64,000 nt of DNA, taken from assembly GCA_020055645.1 (NCBI GenBank), contig CM034548.1, positions 24,354,201 to 24,418,200 on the forward strand, written 5' to 3'. The stretch comes from Tomocerus qinae. Lineage: Eukaryota; Arthropoda; Collembola; Entomobryomorpha; Tomoceridae. The notes beneath the pieces are model-generated. The model searched no databases. It was not told where the DNA came from and saw nothing but the letters and a program-made list of their open reading frames with translations. Shown here piece by piece: positions 39,701-49,216 of the stretch. Every line of letters begins with the position of its first letter. Within the stretch, counting starts at the first letter, position 1. The translations under genes and the position numbers were made by a program.

Positions 39701-40264
39701 TAATAGCTTCGACTTGAGGATTATATGCCGGACCCTGTTTACAATCAGTTATTAGAATTTTTCCCATCTTTCGGAATAAATAAATTAGTCAATATTGCCA
39801 ACTAACACTTCGAGCTCTATCCGTGTCAACGCGGAGAGGAGTATGAATATCAGGCTTTGCATCTCCCAGTTTTAGCCTTTTACAAGGCGGACTTTCGCTT
39901 AGAGGTGGAACCATCTTAACCATTCCGCTATCCCCACTGAAATTAATCAAAATATTTCCAGTGTCACTCCCAATGAAACTTAAGTGAATTCAAAATATTG
40001 CGTAGCGTATTTTTGGGTGTCCACTCACCCGTAAGACGGCCCGGGCTGTTGGGATGGACGGTCGGGTCGAGGAGTTAAGGGGGCATTGGCATGCGGAATC
40101 TGGTAATCTGCAGGTGGTTGTACTGGATGTAAAAGTGACATTCTAGGCCGACTGGGGCCTGCTCCTCGTTCTTCGGCGCTGCGAAATGTTGAGGCAGGAG
40201 TTGACACCAACGAAGGAGAAGTCTGGTACGTCAGATAACGACCGTGGTCCCCCCGTGAGTACAT
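19172..40264 (-). CDS. Smr: Nuclear receptor corepressor (NCoR/SMRT, SMRTER)
   Basis: There are 21 coding exons, read leftward: 40264-40029, 39936-39807, 39734-39450, 39280-39224, 38968-38612, 38533-38357, 37742-37288, 37118-37024, 27995-27693, 27608-27448, 27345-27220, 26117-25974, 25365-24493, 24013-23131, 22985-22578, 21729-21592, 21480-21327, 21188-20860, 20505-19989, 19876-19447, 19351-19172. The total is 6438 nt, 2145 residues. In order it carries an N-terminal coiled coil (~140-185), a SANT1/deacetylase-activating region (~395-450), a Cys-rich module and SANT2 (~600-790), two polyQ tracts, two GSITxGTP repeats, two CoRNR boxes and the family end YEPLTDEDS. The protein scaffolds HDAC3-type repression by unliganded nuclear receptors. 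ATG 40264 was chosen because an in-frame TAA lies 51 bp upstream. Internal exons could be missing, and the acceptors at 20505 and 19351 are weak. Confidence 0.95.
19989..20505 (-). other. Smr: Smr exon 19: second CoRNR box plus polyQ tract 2
   Basis: The exon opens GGTWGEHINLIISNDYA, aligned with vertebrate LADHICQIITQDFA, the second receptor-interaction box. A glutamine tract of about 50 residues follows at 20230-20400 (mixed CAG/CAA). The acceptor at 20507-20506 (ATGTAG) has a weak pyrimidine tract, but only this junction keeps the motif and the reading phase. Confidence 0.82.
20860..21188 (-). other. Smr: Smr exon 18: CoRNR box (nuclear receptor binding)
   Basis: The exon encodes TLTAASLIDAIITHQI, equivalent to human NCoR TITAANFIDVIITRQI, a receptor-interaction element of the (I/L)xx(I/V)I class. 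This box contacts the coactivator groove of unliganded receptors. Confidence 0.88.
23131..24013 (-). other. Smr: Smr exon 14: DLS motif and GSITxGTP repeats
   Basis: This exon encodes SPTITSILKSQDRSH, then a DLS peptide (ETLDLSIRKRP), proline-rich runs, and two copies of a short repeat, KDGSITHGTPL and KEGSITKGTPM, about 60 residues apart. GSI(T/S)xGTP repeats are a family signature of vertebrate NCoR and SMRT. The next exon (22985-22578) carries SSRQIIINDYYTSQQMQ, matching the vertebrate SRQIILNDYxTSQQM. Confidence 0.88.
24650..24880 (-). repeat. Smr: Smr polyglutamine tract 1 (CAG/CAA repeat)
   Basis: Mixed CAG and CAA codons encode a glutamine/histidine-rich tract at about residues 1005-1078, inside exon 13 (25365-24493). 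The codon mixture argues against a recent pure-repeat expansion. The conserved segment EPMTVRDLMLATIERQLRR follows directly after the tract's C-terminal side. Confidence 0.9.
27220..27995 (-). other. Smr: Smr cysteine-rich module and SANT2
   Basis: Exons 27995-27693, 27608-27448 and 27345-27220 encode paired cysteines (CIVC, CTTC, CPIPTC, CCTAC) around the basic segment RIKRLRPFPPKW. SANT2 follows (TTRWTDEEIDGIKKSLTEF, then GTDWRKLSDVIRSKSELQC and RNFYFNFRKKYGLD). SANT2 of NCoR binds deacetylated histone tails. From memory the cysteine module is typical of insect SMRTER; metal binding is inferred from spacing only. Confidence 0.85.
27996..33169. other. Smr intron 8, downstream half
   Basis: This is non-coding intron on the Smr strand. 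No exon extending the Smr frame was recognised, and frames on both strands are short and unlike known proteins. The last ~300 bases before 33170 are richer in C and lack long A/T runs; they are the likely promoter and leader of the nested plus-strand gene. Confidence 0.55.
33170..34589 (+). CDS. Nested two-finger C2H2 zinc-finger protein
   Basis: Exon 33170-33525 ends CAATT before GTAAGT. Exon 34097-34589 begins after ATTTGTAG. Together they give 849 nt, 282 residues, with phases that fit. The N-terminus MDTESAIDLSTRNRS carries a DLS peptide like those that recruit the corepressor CtBP. The middle is rich in S, T and N and probably disordered. Two C2H2 fingers lie near the C-terminus: CIYCNQSF..HKKRH (C-X2-C-X12-H-X3-H) and CKKCGCKF..HKKICH (C-X2-C-X12-H-X4-H). 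The protein ends right at the last His. I do not recognise an orthologue, so no symbol is given; DNA binding and repression are inferred. The gene lies inside intron 8 of Smr on the opposite strand. Confidence 0.75.
34590..37023. other. Smr intron 8, upstream part
   Basis: AT-rich intronic DNA between the nested gene and Smr exon 8. Part may be the 3' UTR of the nested gene. No exon or known repeat was recognised. Confidence 0.55.
34981..34986 (+). promoter_or_regulatory. Possible polyadenylation signal, nested gene
   Basis: An AATAAA hexamer lies about 390 bp after the zinc-finger stop codon. It is one plausible end for that transcript; AT-rich context makes the call weak. Confidence 0.3.
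37024..37118 (-). other. Smr: Smr exon 8 with GC splice donor
   Basis: A 95-bp exon encodes an acidic/basic linker (SKKRRKEDQKEILEDTSDEE). It ends AATG before GCAAGT, so the following 9 kb intron would be GC-AG. The nearest GT alternative (AATGGCAA before GTCTCA) would bring a stop at once when joined to exon 9, whereas the GC choice gives the in-frame Asn-Gly-Glu junction. Confidence 0.7.
37288..38968 (-). other. Smr: Smr deacetylase-activating/SANT1 region
   Basis: Exons 38968-38612, 38533-38357 and 37742-37288 encode the best-conserved block. It begins PLYNQPSDAASYHENK, continues through LEEIMDGLHEQ and VIPPILLDERSRKARF to GLIEDPMQEYKDKQ, and ends with the SANT1 helix set LNLWSDQEKEIFKEKY and QHPKNFGIIKSYLERKSVAD. 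The DAD-SANT1 unit binds and activates HDAC3 through inositol phosphate. The exon tail is low-complexity, rich in N, S and Q. Confidence 0.93.
39450..39734 (-). other. Smr: Smr exon 3: N-terminal coiled coil
   Basis: This exon encodes STKEELLQQIARVDREIAK followed by a lysine-rich stretch. It matches the NCoR/SMRT heptad segment (human KEELIQSMDRVDREIAK). In NCoR this region oligomerises and binds TBL1 and GPS2. The exon ends AENR, which joins KKALEAHHILQKLGPPVDL in exon 4 (39280-39224), as in vertebrate NCoR. Confidence 0.9.
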
Positions 40265-40856
40265 GTTCAATGGTCCCACTGCACTTACGACCGTGAAGGA
40301 GGTGCTTGTCCTTTATGCGACGGGTTCTCTTCCACACTGAAATCCAAAAAAATCAATATTCAAAATCTGAAAGCCAGGTCAACCGATAGGGAAACAAAAG
40401 AAATGGTAAGTAGCACATTGTCCCGTGAAAGGTTATGGCACAAATTGCCACGCATTCAAAACTGTGACACATAAACCATTGTCGTCACACAAACATTCTT
40501 TCTTGTATATACATTAGGGTTCATTATCTAAAATTGCATTAATAACAACACTTCCTGAACAGGACAGTAATAATTGTTACAAGTATGAAATTATCAAAAT
40601 TAACTTTGCATCCGTTTTGGACATCACATTTAAGATACAACTTGTCAAATCAATTGATATTATCCGAGATGATGCATATAGCTAAGCTATGTGACAAGTA
40701 TTTAGTTCGATTGATATCAAGCTGCAAATAAATTCTGACTCATAAATCCACGTCTTCATGATCCAAAACGGAGAAAAAGTTAATTTGTAGTACGTACAAC
40801 GATGACCATCCTATGGAAGTGGTTGTAGAGTGGCGTAGAATAACAAAGGTCTTACC
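40265..40856 (-). promoter_or_regulatory. Smr: Smr 5' leader: acceptor and upstream intron
   Basis: A strong minus-strand acceptor (T-rich tract then TTTCAG, ending at 40337) opens the exon that contains ATG 40264, with leader at 40336-40265. A donor, TTCAAG before GTAAGACC, lies at 40856/40855, so 40855-40337 is a likely leader intron. The upstream exon would contain the ATG of a short upstream frame (MFKCGREPVA then stop) that ends before the main start. This is inferred without transcript data. Confidence 0.45.
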
Positions 40857-41700
40857 TTGAACATTTCCTATTTAATTAATTGCTCAACTCAAGTCCCCAA
40901 CAGCTTAACTTAATCCCACAGCCCCACTTAAGGGTACAAATTGTAGTTCTGGGGAGATACTTCACCACCATTGATTATCAAACTTTATTCACTTTAATGG
41001 CACTATTGGAAGATTAAATATTAATAGTCACAGTTTGTCGTACAGGGTCATCTTTTATATTACGTAAATAAAATACATATACTACAACTTCCTACAAACT
41101 AAGTTCAAACTAACTCCCACTCATTTATAAAGATATTTTTTGCAATTTTAATACAATTAATCACATCCAAACCAGGTCACGATTAGGATGTATAAAACAC
41201 AATTGAAAACAGAAATTCTATTATTTCTCCCGATTCTCATTTTTCCCATTTTTTCCCGACCACAAAAAAACTTTTATATGAAAGTCTTATTTCTCCGTCG
41301 TTATAATGATAAAATGTTTGAACTTTCCTCAAGGTCTCTTGTTGAAATCAAAGGTCAACTATTTGACCTTCCTGAAAATTTGAAGATAGTTGGAGTAGAT
41401 TGGGTCAAATTTTGTTTAAACATAGTCAAGGGGATTGGGAGTGAGGTTAGTAACTTAGTCCTTTCAATTAGAAAATTTTAAGGGTAGAAACATCCCGGGT
41501 GTTAAGAAGTATCGGTTATTTAAGTATAGTTCTCGTTTGCTAATTCCGATAATTGTTAAGATATCAGGATGAAACAAAGGCCGTTATATGTACATAAAGA
41601 TGCTTTGGACATTGTAGGCGTGTATGTAATGAAGGGGTACATAGATAGCATGTTTTAAGGGGGGGTGGATGTATAGGGGTAAGTAAGGTTTAGGTTGCCT
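40857..41700. other. Region upstream of Smr leader intron
   Basis: It probably includes an Smr 5' untranslated exon whose donor is at 40856; its 5' boundary is not visible. A plus-strand frame at 41188-41481 has no recognisable similarity and is not called. Confidence 0.35.
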
Positions 41701-41739
41701 GAAAGATGACCCTGTACAAAAGTCAGTATATAAGTACCG

Positions 41740-42310
41740 TCAAATGAATGTTTGGTGTAAGTGAATGAGGGCCTTTGGCCCCTGTGGAGGCTAGGTGTGT
41801 ATGTGTAGAGCCTCTAATATTCTAGGTGGCTGTACCCAGAGAGGCCAGAAATGGTCACAAAATGTACAAAGAGTGTTCGACACTAAAGAATCCTAATGTG
41901 AAAAACTGTCATATTGAAGGAAGGCTAGTCGGAATGCCCACCAGTACTGGCAGTAGAGTACAAGTACAAGGTACAAGTACAGTGGATTGAGCTTAGCCTG
42001 AGCCACAGCGAGCAAGAACGAAGAAGGAACGATCTACGGTCGGTGTGGTGTGGTGGACTGGACGACTAAAGAACAAGAAGTACTGCCACGTTACACAATT
42101 CAAGCCAAGTGTGATACTGACTGAGAGAAAAAGGTTTTTTCACCAGACAATATCCCGGTTTGTGTAATGGACTCGTCCGAAGCTCTCCTATAGGCGACTC
42201 TGCTGCGGGGAGCAATGGACAAGTAAATGTTGTTCTGAAAGGGACTCCCGCATCATCATTCGACTCGTCTACCATCCGGGGGAGGGAGCTTCACATCCCA
42301 AACCTCTGCT
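41740..42310 (-). promoter_or_regulatory. GC-richer island, possible Smr promoter
   Basis: This ~570 bp stretch is clearly richer in G and C than its surroundings and holds several short direct repeats, such as GGTACAAGTAC/AGTACAAGTAC near 41955-41980 and GGTGTGGTGTGGTGG near 42042. It lies 1.5-2 kb upstream of the Smr coding start. A 69-residue minus-strand frame here (42275-42066) matches nothing known to me. A transcription start region is a reasonable guess, no more. Confidence 0.3.
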
Positions 42311-42354
42311 TTTATAATACATAAATACATGTTATGTTATATATACAAATATAC

Positions 42355-42560
42355 GTATACTCATACATACATACATACAACATACTTTTCTTCCACCACC
42401 ACACCAACTACCAACACCACCACCAAAACTCGATCGACTCTTCTACTTCTACAACTACTGACTACTACTACTAGGACAAGACTCAGGCCAGGCAGCAAGA
42501 CTAGTCAGGACGGACGGACTCATACTCACTCACTCACTCACACTACTATCATATCATATT
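42355..42560. repeat. Cluster of simple repeats (CATA, CAC, CTCA)
   Basis: Consecutive low-complexity patches: CATACATACATACATAC near 42362, ACCACCACACC/ACCACCACC near 42396-42425, CTACTACTACTA near 42460, and CTCACTCACTCACTCAC near 42525. A plus-strand frame runs through them only because they lack stops. Confidence 0.7.
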
Positions 42561-45500
42561 ATTATTATCCGCTTTATTACGGACCAAAGACATCACTGCT
42601 TTATATAATATAAGATAACATTACTTATATGGAGGAGGATTATATACATTTGGTACAGCTACTACTAGGACTGCTCTTCGTGCTCTTCACGTCTCATCCT
42701 AATAATATAACTCCATCCGTGTCTATGTCCGTCAGTAGTAGTGGTGTGTGTGAGTTCCTATCGTACTCGTACAACACTTCTCCTCCAAACTCCAAACACA
42801 ATATCATTCTCTATAGCTATGCATGCACAATATGTATATCACATATTATGTACATAAAATTCTCTCTCAAAGTAACAAAGTTTAGTCGGTTTAAATAGTG
42901 CATCTTCTATGACATGCCTATATACCTATGTAACTGATGTTATATAAATGCATATATTACTTTTATATAAGAATATATTGTACCTATACAACAAGGTATC
43001 ATTATTATGAACATTGAACTATATATAGCCATATATAGTGGAATTAGTGTGTATATCTATATTATTATGTAGTAGTTACCTAGTTGAAGTTGAAGGTATG
43101 CATGTACAATGGCTATAGAAAAAGAATGAAACATATAACCTTTACCTAACCAGCTATAATAATAATATGTCATCATAATGCTATGCTGCAAGCGAACTGG
43201 CTGGCTAGGTCTTGAGTCTTGGCTGGGTTCTATTTCTATCTAACGCTAGCTTTATTTTGCTGTAGTTGCTGCGCGCTGGCTCATTCCATGTTTCTAGCTA
43301 CTCCTTCATCTTTATACTACTCCTCTATCTCCTCAATCAGTATGTTACTTCTCTTGGACAGTAAATACTAAATGTATTCAATATTACTATATTATATGAA
43401 TTATTGCATTTTATTGCATTTAGAAGAAGGAAAGAACGGCTTAGAAACTCACATTCTATCTCATCCTCATCTATCTAGATGAATACGTACTACAGACACC
43501 TCACAAATATGCTAACAAAACAAGTACACAACTATCTAACGCAATTTACACTATGTAGCACCTACCACCTATTAGAACATAAACTATTTCACTAATAAAT
43601 ATAAACTTCATAAAACTTCAATGTCAGTTGCTCCATCAGCTTCCATTTGTGTCACTGACGCCTCTGACTAATGATGACCACAGCTTTTTAAAAACAAAAT
43701 TATACTGTCCTCTACAACCAGAAACTAATTTGCGAGAAAGCGATTTTACTATCTAATTCTTTCTCAAATCACTCATCTGCTTTCATAATCCACACAGCTT
43801 CTAGCAAAACATCTCATTTCTTCATTTGCTCCGATTTTCCCATAATATTCTACTACCACAGCAATCACTACATTGCATTCTAAATCACTTTAAGGCCTAC
43901 CTACCTCATCGTCAATACGTATAAAAGCCCTTGCTGACCCCATTTCCTGAATGGTCATGCAAAACACAATAATAGCCCTTAAAAAGAAAATGTTATAGGG
44001 AACGTCGGCGGACGGGTAACTTCACTAGTTACTTAATGTAACTAAGCTGTGGCATTGCTTTCCATTTGCAAAAATCGTTAAACAAAACTAATATTTTGAT
44101 CATTTTGACTGTTAACAAATGAGGAGGTACTAAATGGACAGCTATTTAAATACATAACTTTTCATTTACGCAGAGTATATCGTACATCCATCCGAATCAC
44201 AACTTACATTGAACTCCGTTTCCAAGATTTTTTATTCACATCGTGCATGAGTTTGGGTTTTGGATCCATTACAGACAAGTCGTATATTTAATATTCTTAT
44301 AATAATTGGTCGAGTCGAAGGGTGAAGGGACTGTTTTTACTCTACATAATGATCAACTTCAAGGCACAAGCACGGAATACGTTACATATTGCACGTTTTT
44401 ATAGTAACTACACCCTATCAATTGAGCTCTCTGCATTTTGAGCACAGGATGCTTCTTGGTTAGTGCTGCATAAAAATTAAACAGAACAAATATACCTATG
44501 CTATACAGTAACACAATACAAGAATACAACCCTATATTATATGTAGGTAAATACTATCTACTCGCTTTTTAATCTTCATCTTAAATTTAAGACCTTGCTT
44601 TGCTTATATAGAGCACTTATGGGAAGTGCTATCATAATACTATAATGCTAGAAAGAATTTGTTTTAATGGATCTTTAAGTTTTGAAAATTGTTATATAAA
44701 CTAGCTTTGTTTCTGATTTCTTTGTCAATTCCTGCCAATAAAGGGCATAAATTAGAAAAACGATTTTGACTGAATTGTTATCAACCATAATTGTAATTGA
44801 CAATTATAAGCCATATCTACTGAATATACAAAATGTTACATTTCTTCAGATAAGTTACACAAATCTAATGTAATTTGAGAGCATTTCACAAGTTTGACTT
44901 CCAAGCGGTGTCCATGAACTCTGCATGATAATTTACCACACCATTCGTTAATTAACACGAATTTTAACATTAAAATCTGCAGATAATGTGTTTATGTGCA
45001 TCTTAGCAGAATCTGTGTGATATTCTGCACCGTACTTAAAATTGCTGGCTTTCTGTCCATATATGACAACAGATGAAGCCAAAGGACGTCTCTCCCATAT
45101 TTTTTGCTCTAATGGAAATTAAAAGCCTTCTTTCTGCACAGCATATATTTCATCAGATGGGTGTTTTTTCCTTTTGTTTTATCTCTTTTATTCTTGGCAG
45201 TTTTATGTTTGCAAACATTTTCACCTTGACCCATAGTTTCTTAAAGTTGGTCTGAAATTATTGCATCCATGTCCACATATTATGCAATTTATCTTATTAA
45301 TATATTTCTCTGAGTAAGTATTACTTTATGCTGCACATAGTGTTAATTTTCATCAGTTTTCCTTATTTTTAATCTCTTTTAACTATCAGTAGGTTATAAG
45401 CAGCATATTCACAATTTACAATATCCATTATATGCACAATAGCTTTCTGCATGCGATATGCTATATTATTGTATGATGCTGGATTGCTTTGCAGCCGTTT

Positions 45501-48500
45501 GCCGTGCTCTATTGCCTTGTACGTCTTGCGAAGATGTAACAACATCATGCGACTCCCCTTTAGATATACGGATACTATAATCATCGAATTACATCTTTAA
45601 AACTTTAAAGCAAATCAGTTATCTTCATCACTATTATAATTTTTGTAAACGTCAGTACAAAATGGTGAACGGGCTTTTGATTACTGATTGATGTTGTGTA
45701 GTTTTAACTAAGTCTCTATGCGATATAAAATAAGTATTGAATAATGTATAAAGCGTACAGTATTGTAAAGTGGATGAATATAGTTGGGGCGAATTGATTT
45801 TACTTGGCCGTGTTTGTGCGTGAGTGTGTGACACTGTGTGTAAGTGTGTGTGTGTGTTTGTGTATTCTGTATGTATGTAAAGTATGTATGATATGGTATA
45901 GCTATAGGTACTTCGTTCCGTGCTCTCAATGTTTCATGTCTTCTTTCTAGTTAAGTCACAATTCTCTGTATCCAAAATCTCAATAGTTGTTGCAGTTTAC
46001 AAATGCAGACTTTATTGTAAATCAATGTCATATTCAGGTAGAAATTAAAAACATTTGCTCTAAACGTGTTACCTTTGCAAATTGCAAATGGTCATTGGAT
46101 TGTGTTTTCAAATGGTACTGGTAGTCAACAAATTTCCTACAAAATGTCACAGAAGCTAGTCAAGTGACTCTCTGATTTTAATTGTGCATTAGAATTTTTT
46201 TAATGGCATGCTCAATTGCCATTATATAGGATTATTTAATTGCAAATCTACAACAAAATTTTTTAAATGGATATCATTGTTTAAACTTGTGTAGCTAAAG
46301 AATGTGTCACGATCGGTCTTGAAGCTGTTTCATCGCAATTTCCATTATGCTGTAGTTTTACTAGTTACCTAGTTCATCGTTCTCATTACCTTCGCCTTCC
46401 TTCATTGTATCACTATTACAAGTTTAGTCATACATACATACTCATTTGCGTCTATAGTTTCACAGTAACATCTAGGTAAATAGCAAAAAATCAAAATAGA
46501 CTTGCTATTTTGCTTTCTTGGTACACAAAAACGATTTCTGGTTCGTGGTCTTGTACAATACGCCACACGCACTGGTTCTTCCACTCTTTCTATTTCAATA
46601 TTTCACTTTTGTACAAGATTTATTCTATATCATGCTAAATGATAAATCTTTGGAATGAAAATGCTTTGCTAGTAGCCTGAAGATTATAATAGATGTGATT
46701 TTTGAATTAATCATGTAGGAGATTAAAGAGTTCCTTTTTAGAAAGTCGAATGTATTTCTTTTGGTGACAATAATGTATGACCTTCGAATAGATAAGAAGT
46801 CATTTACATTTAGCTTTATAACCTTTCTGGCATTTAAATACTTAAGAAATAGATTAATATTACAAAAGCTTGATATCAAGATTTAGGAATAATATTTATT
46901 TACTGAAATTCATTCATCCTAAGAATCCTAGATACATTCACTTCTTGTTCTAACACAAACCAATATACGACAGTGCTATGCTAACGCTAAGTTGCTATAA
47001 GTACTTTATGCTTGTACTGAGAATTGAAAACCTCACTTATTATCCTACCACTAAATTCCTGATAGTACGTACTATGTACTATGTACTCTACAAAAGTGGT
47101 GCTCCGCCAAGTCCCGGTAGTAGTGTAGGGGGCATAGCTTAGGGTAACTGGTTCTGAAAATTATGAAATTAATCTGTCGTACTATACTGGTAAAATTTTG
47201 TTAGGCACCATTGAAATGACTGATTAATTAATTAAAATGATACTACGATATTCCAGCATGAATTTACATACAAGTTCAAGTTACCAAACATGCTGAGACA
47301 CTTCTATCCAATTCCAGAGAATTCAGATTTGAATTCAGCTTGTTAAAGCCTTGTTAGACCACTAAGACCTATACCCTCCTAGATATTTTAATCTGTAGAT
47401 GTTAATCTGCTTTTACATTTTCATTCATTACAGATCAAGTGCATATAATATGGCGGAGTACTAATACCAAATCATTTAACTAGATCAATATACATTACAC
47501 CAACCAGTCTATCATCGTTATTGCAATAAATAAAGCTGTTCTGTTGTATAGAGCATGCTTGCAACTTCTTCTTACTAACCCGTAGATTCTTTGTGCAAGT
47601 TTACTCTCTTTTTTGTAAAATTCAATAGCTGTTGTGGGGATCTAACAGTACTGGGGGCATAAGTATATATTGCATAGCATCTATGGCCCAATGGAAATTG
47701 AACCAAGTTGGCTCAATTTGGTCGGCACAGAAATCATGCAAAGTCGATAGTTTCAACTTAATTGAAAAAGGAAAAACTAATTGCCAGGTATTTAGCCCGC
47801 ACCTAGCCCTAGTAAAAAACGTATCTGATTTCATTTTTTTCCTATCTGGTAGTCTTAGACAAGCGTAGCTCAGATGCAGAAATAACGTAACTTGCGATAA
47901 ACCTAGCACTTAATATGGTAGAAAAATTTTTAAATTTAAATATTTAGTGAATAAGCATTGGCATGCAATTCGTCTTCAGGCTAGAATTTCTGAATATGTT
48001 GGCCAGCCGTTTTAACGAGGACATCGACCACGTAAAATGACAGAAAAGTAGTAACGCTATTCCTTACTACCTTTCTGGACTTTTCTGGATTAGTATGGTT
48101 CTGTGCCGTAACCCATCTTAATCAACTGTTTAATGAGGTTCATGGGGTCATTCTCCCATTAATACTAGGTTACACAATTTTAATTTTCCTTGTTCATAAG
48201 TTTTCCGTTAATTTTTCTTTTTGCCACAAGTCGGGCCATATTGGCCACATGTAAAGGGCCGTCGCTATAATATGTCCTTGCCAACTGTAGGTTTGGGATG
48301 AGTAATGAGAGTAAGGAAGGCCTGAAATAGTAATTACTATGCTGTCAGTACTAATGCTGAATTTCAAAATGATTACGCATATTAACAATGTTTATTTTTC
48401 GAAATATGCTAATGTTCGCTCATATTAGACTTCCTTGTTTTATGAAACGTGCATTGTGTCCGCGCATGTGCATTGCAGCAAGAAGCTACATTTACCATGG

Positions 48501-49216
48501 CAAAGATAGATACATAGATAGATACCTACGACATACCTATAAACAACTTTATTATATAGAGATTAGTTACCATAAAATGGTATACTTTCGGTAACTCTAA
48601 CGCCAAAAGTCCCTGATATGTCAAAGCGGTATAAGATTAAGGACCCCATAAACAATTAGTTGCTTTTCGGAAACGTGTCGCCGACTTTTTGGTTTCCAAA
48701 GGCCCAACGGGTAGAGCAACATGAACGGCCGGCGGATGCTGGAAGCCAAACAAGTAGGTTTGCTGTTGGTAGGTAGGGCGGCTCACAGATAGAAATCTCT
48801 TCCATGTCCTGAGCTATTAGAATACAAAATAGAGGGCCGGAAACTCCATCTAAAGGAAACTCGTGTTTGTATTGTCCAATTCTATGGCGCGAGATTTTAA
48901 TTGGAGGAATGAAATTGTTGTATGAGTATGAATGAATAGATGCTTCCTTGTGCACTGCACAAATACACTACTCGGAGGAACTCTCTTACTACTGCACAAC
49001 ACAGCTCTCCAACTAGCATTTTGAATCTTAGGCCGCCGGTCAGGTACAAAAACTTGGACAGTTGTGAGTTGTAGGTAGTGTTATATAATTTTGCTACTTT
49101 TCCGGTGTGAATTTTGTAAAAAGTAAACCAAAAGCGTAGCTAGATAAGAGTGGGATATAATCTTAGAAGGTTATTTTATGCAATAATTACCTGCTAGCCT
49201 TCTTTGCAGCACCGCT
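42561..49216. other. Gene-free region between Smr and Prp19
   Basis: The two genes are divergent, so both promoters lie somewhere between about 41.7 and 49.2 kb. No exon was recognised. A GT/GTAT microsatellite sits near 45815-45895. A GC-richer patch at about 48660-48900, 300-550 bp before the Prp19 start codon, may belong to the Prp19 promoter. Confidence 0.5.
45815..45895. repeat. GT/GTAT microsatellite
   Basis: Runs of GTGTGTGT and GTATGTAT units, imperfect, in intergenic DNA. No function is indicated. Confidence 0.65.

Noticed and set aside
42066-42275. 69-residue minus-strand frame in the GC-rich island, considered as an Smr first coding exon
   Set aside because: No similarity to NCoR N-termini, and the Smr start exon has an in-frame stop upstream of its ATG.
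42329-42613. 94-residue threonine-rich plus-strand frame
   Set aside because: It is translation of microsatellites; it has no splice or homology support.
48656-48955. 99-residue minus-strand frame in a GC-richer patch
   Set aside because: No recognisable domain; more likely part of the Prp19 upstream region.
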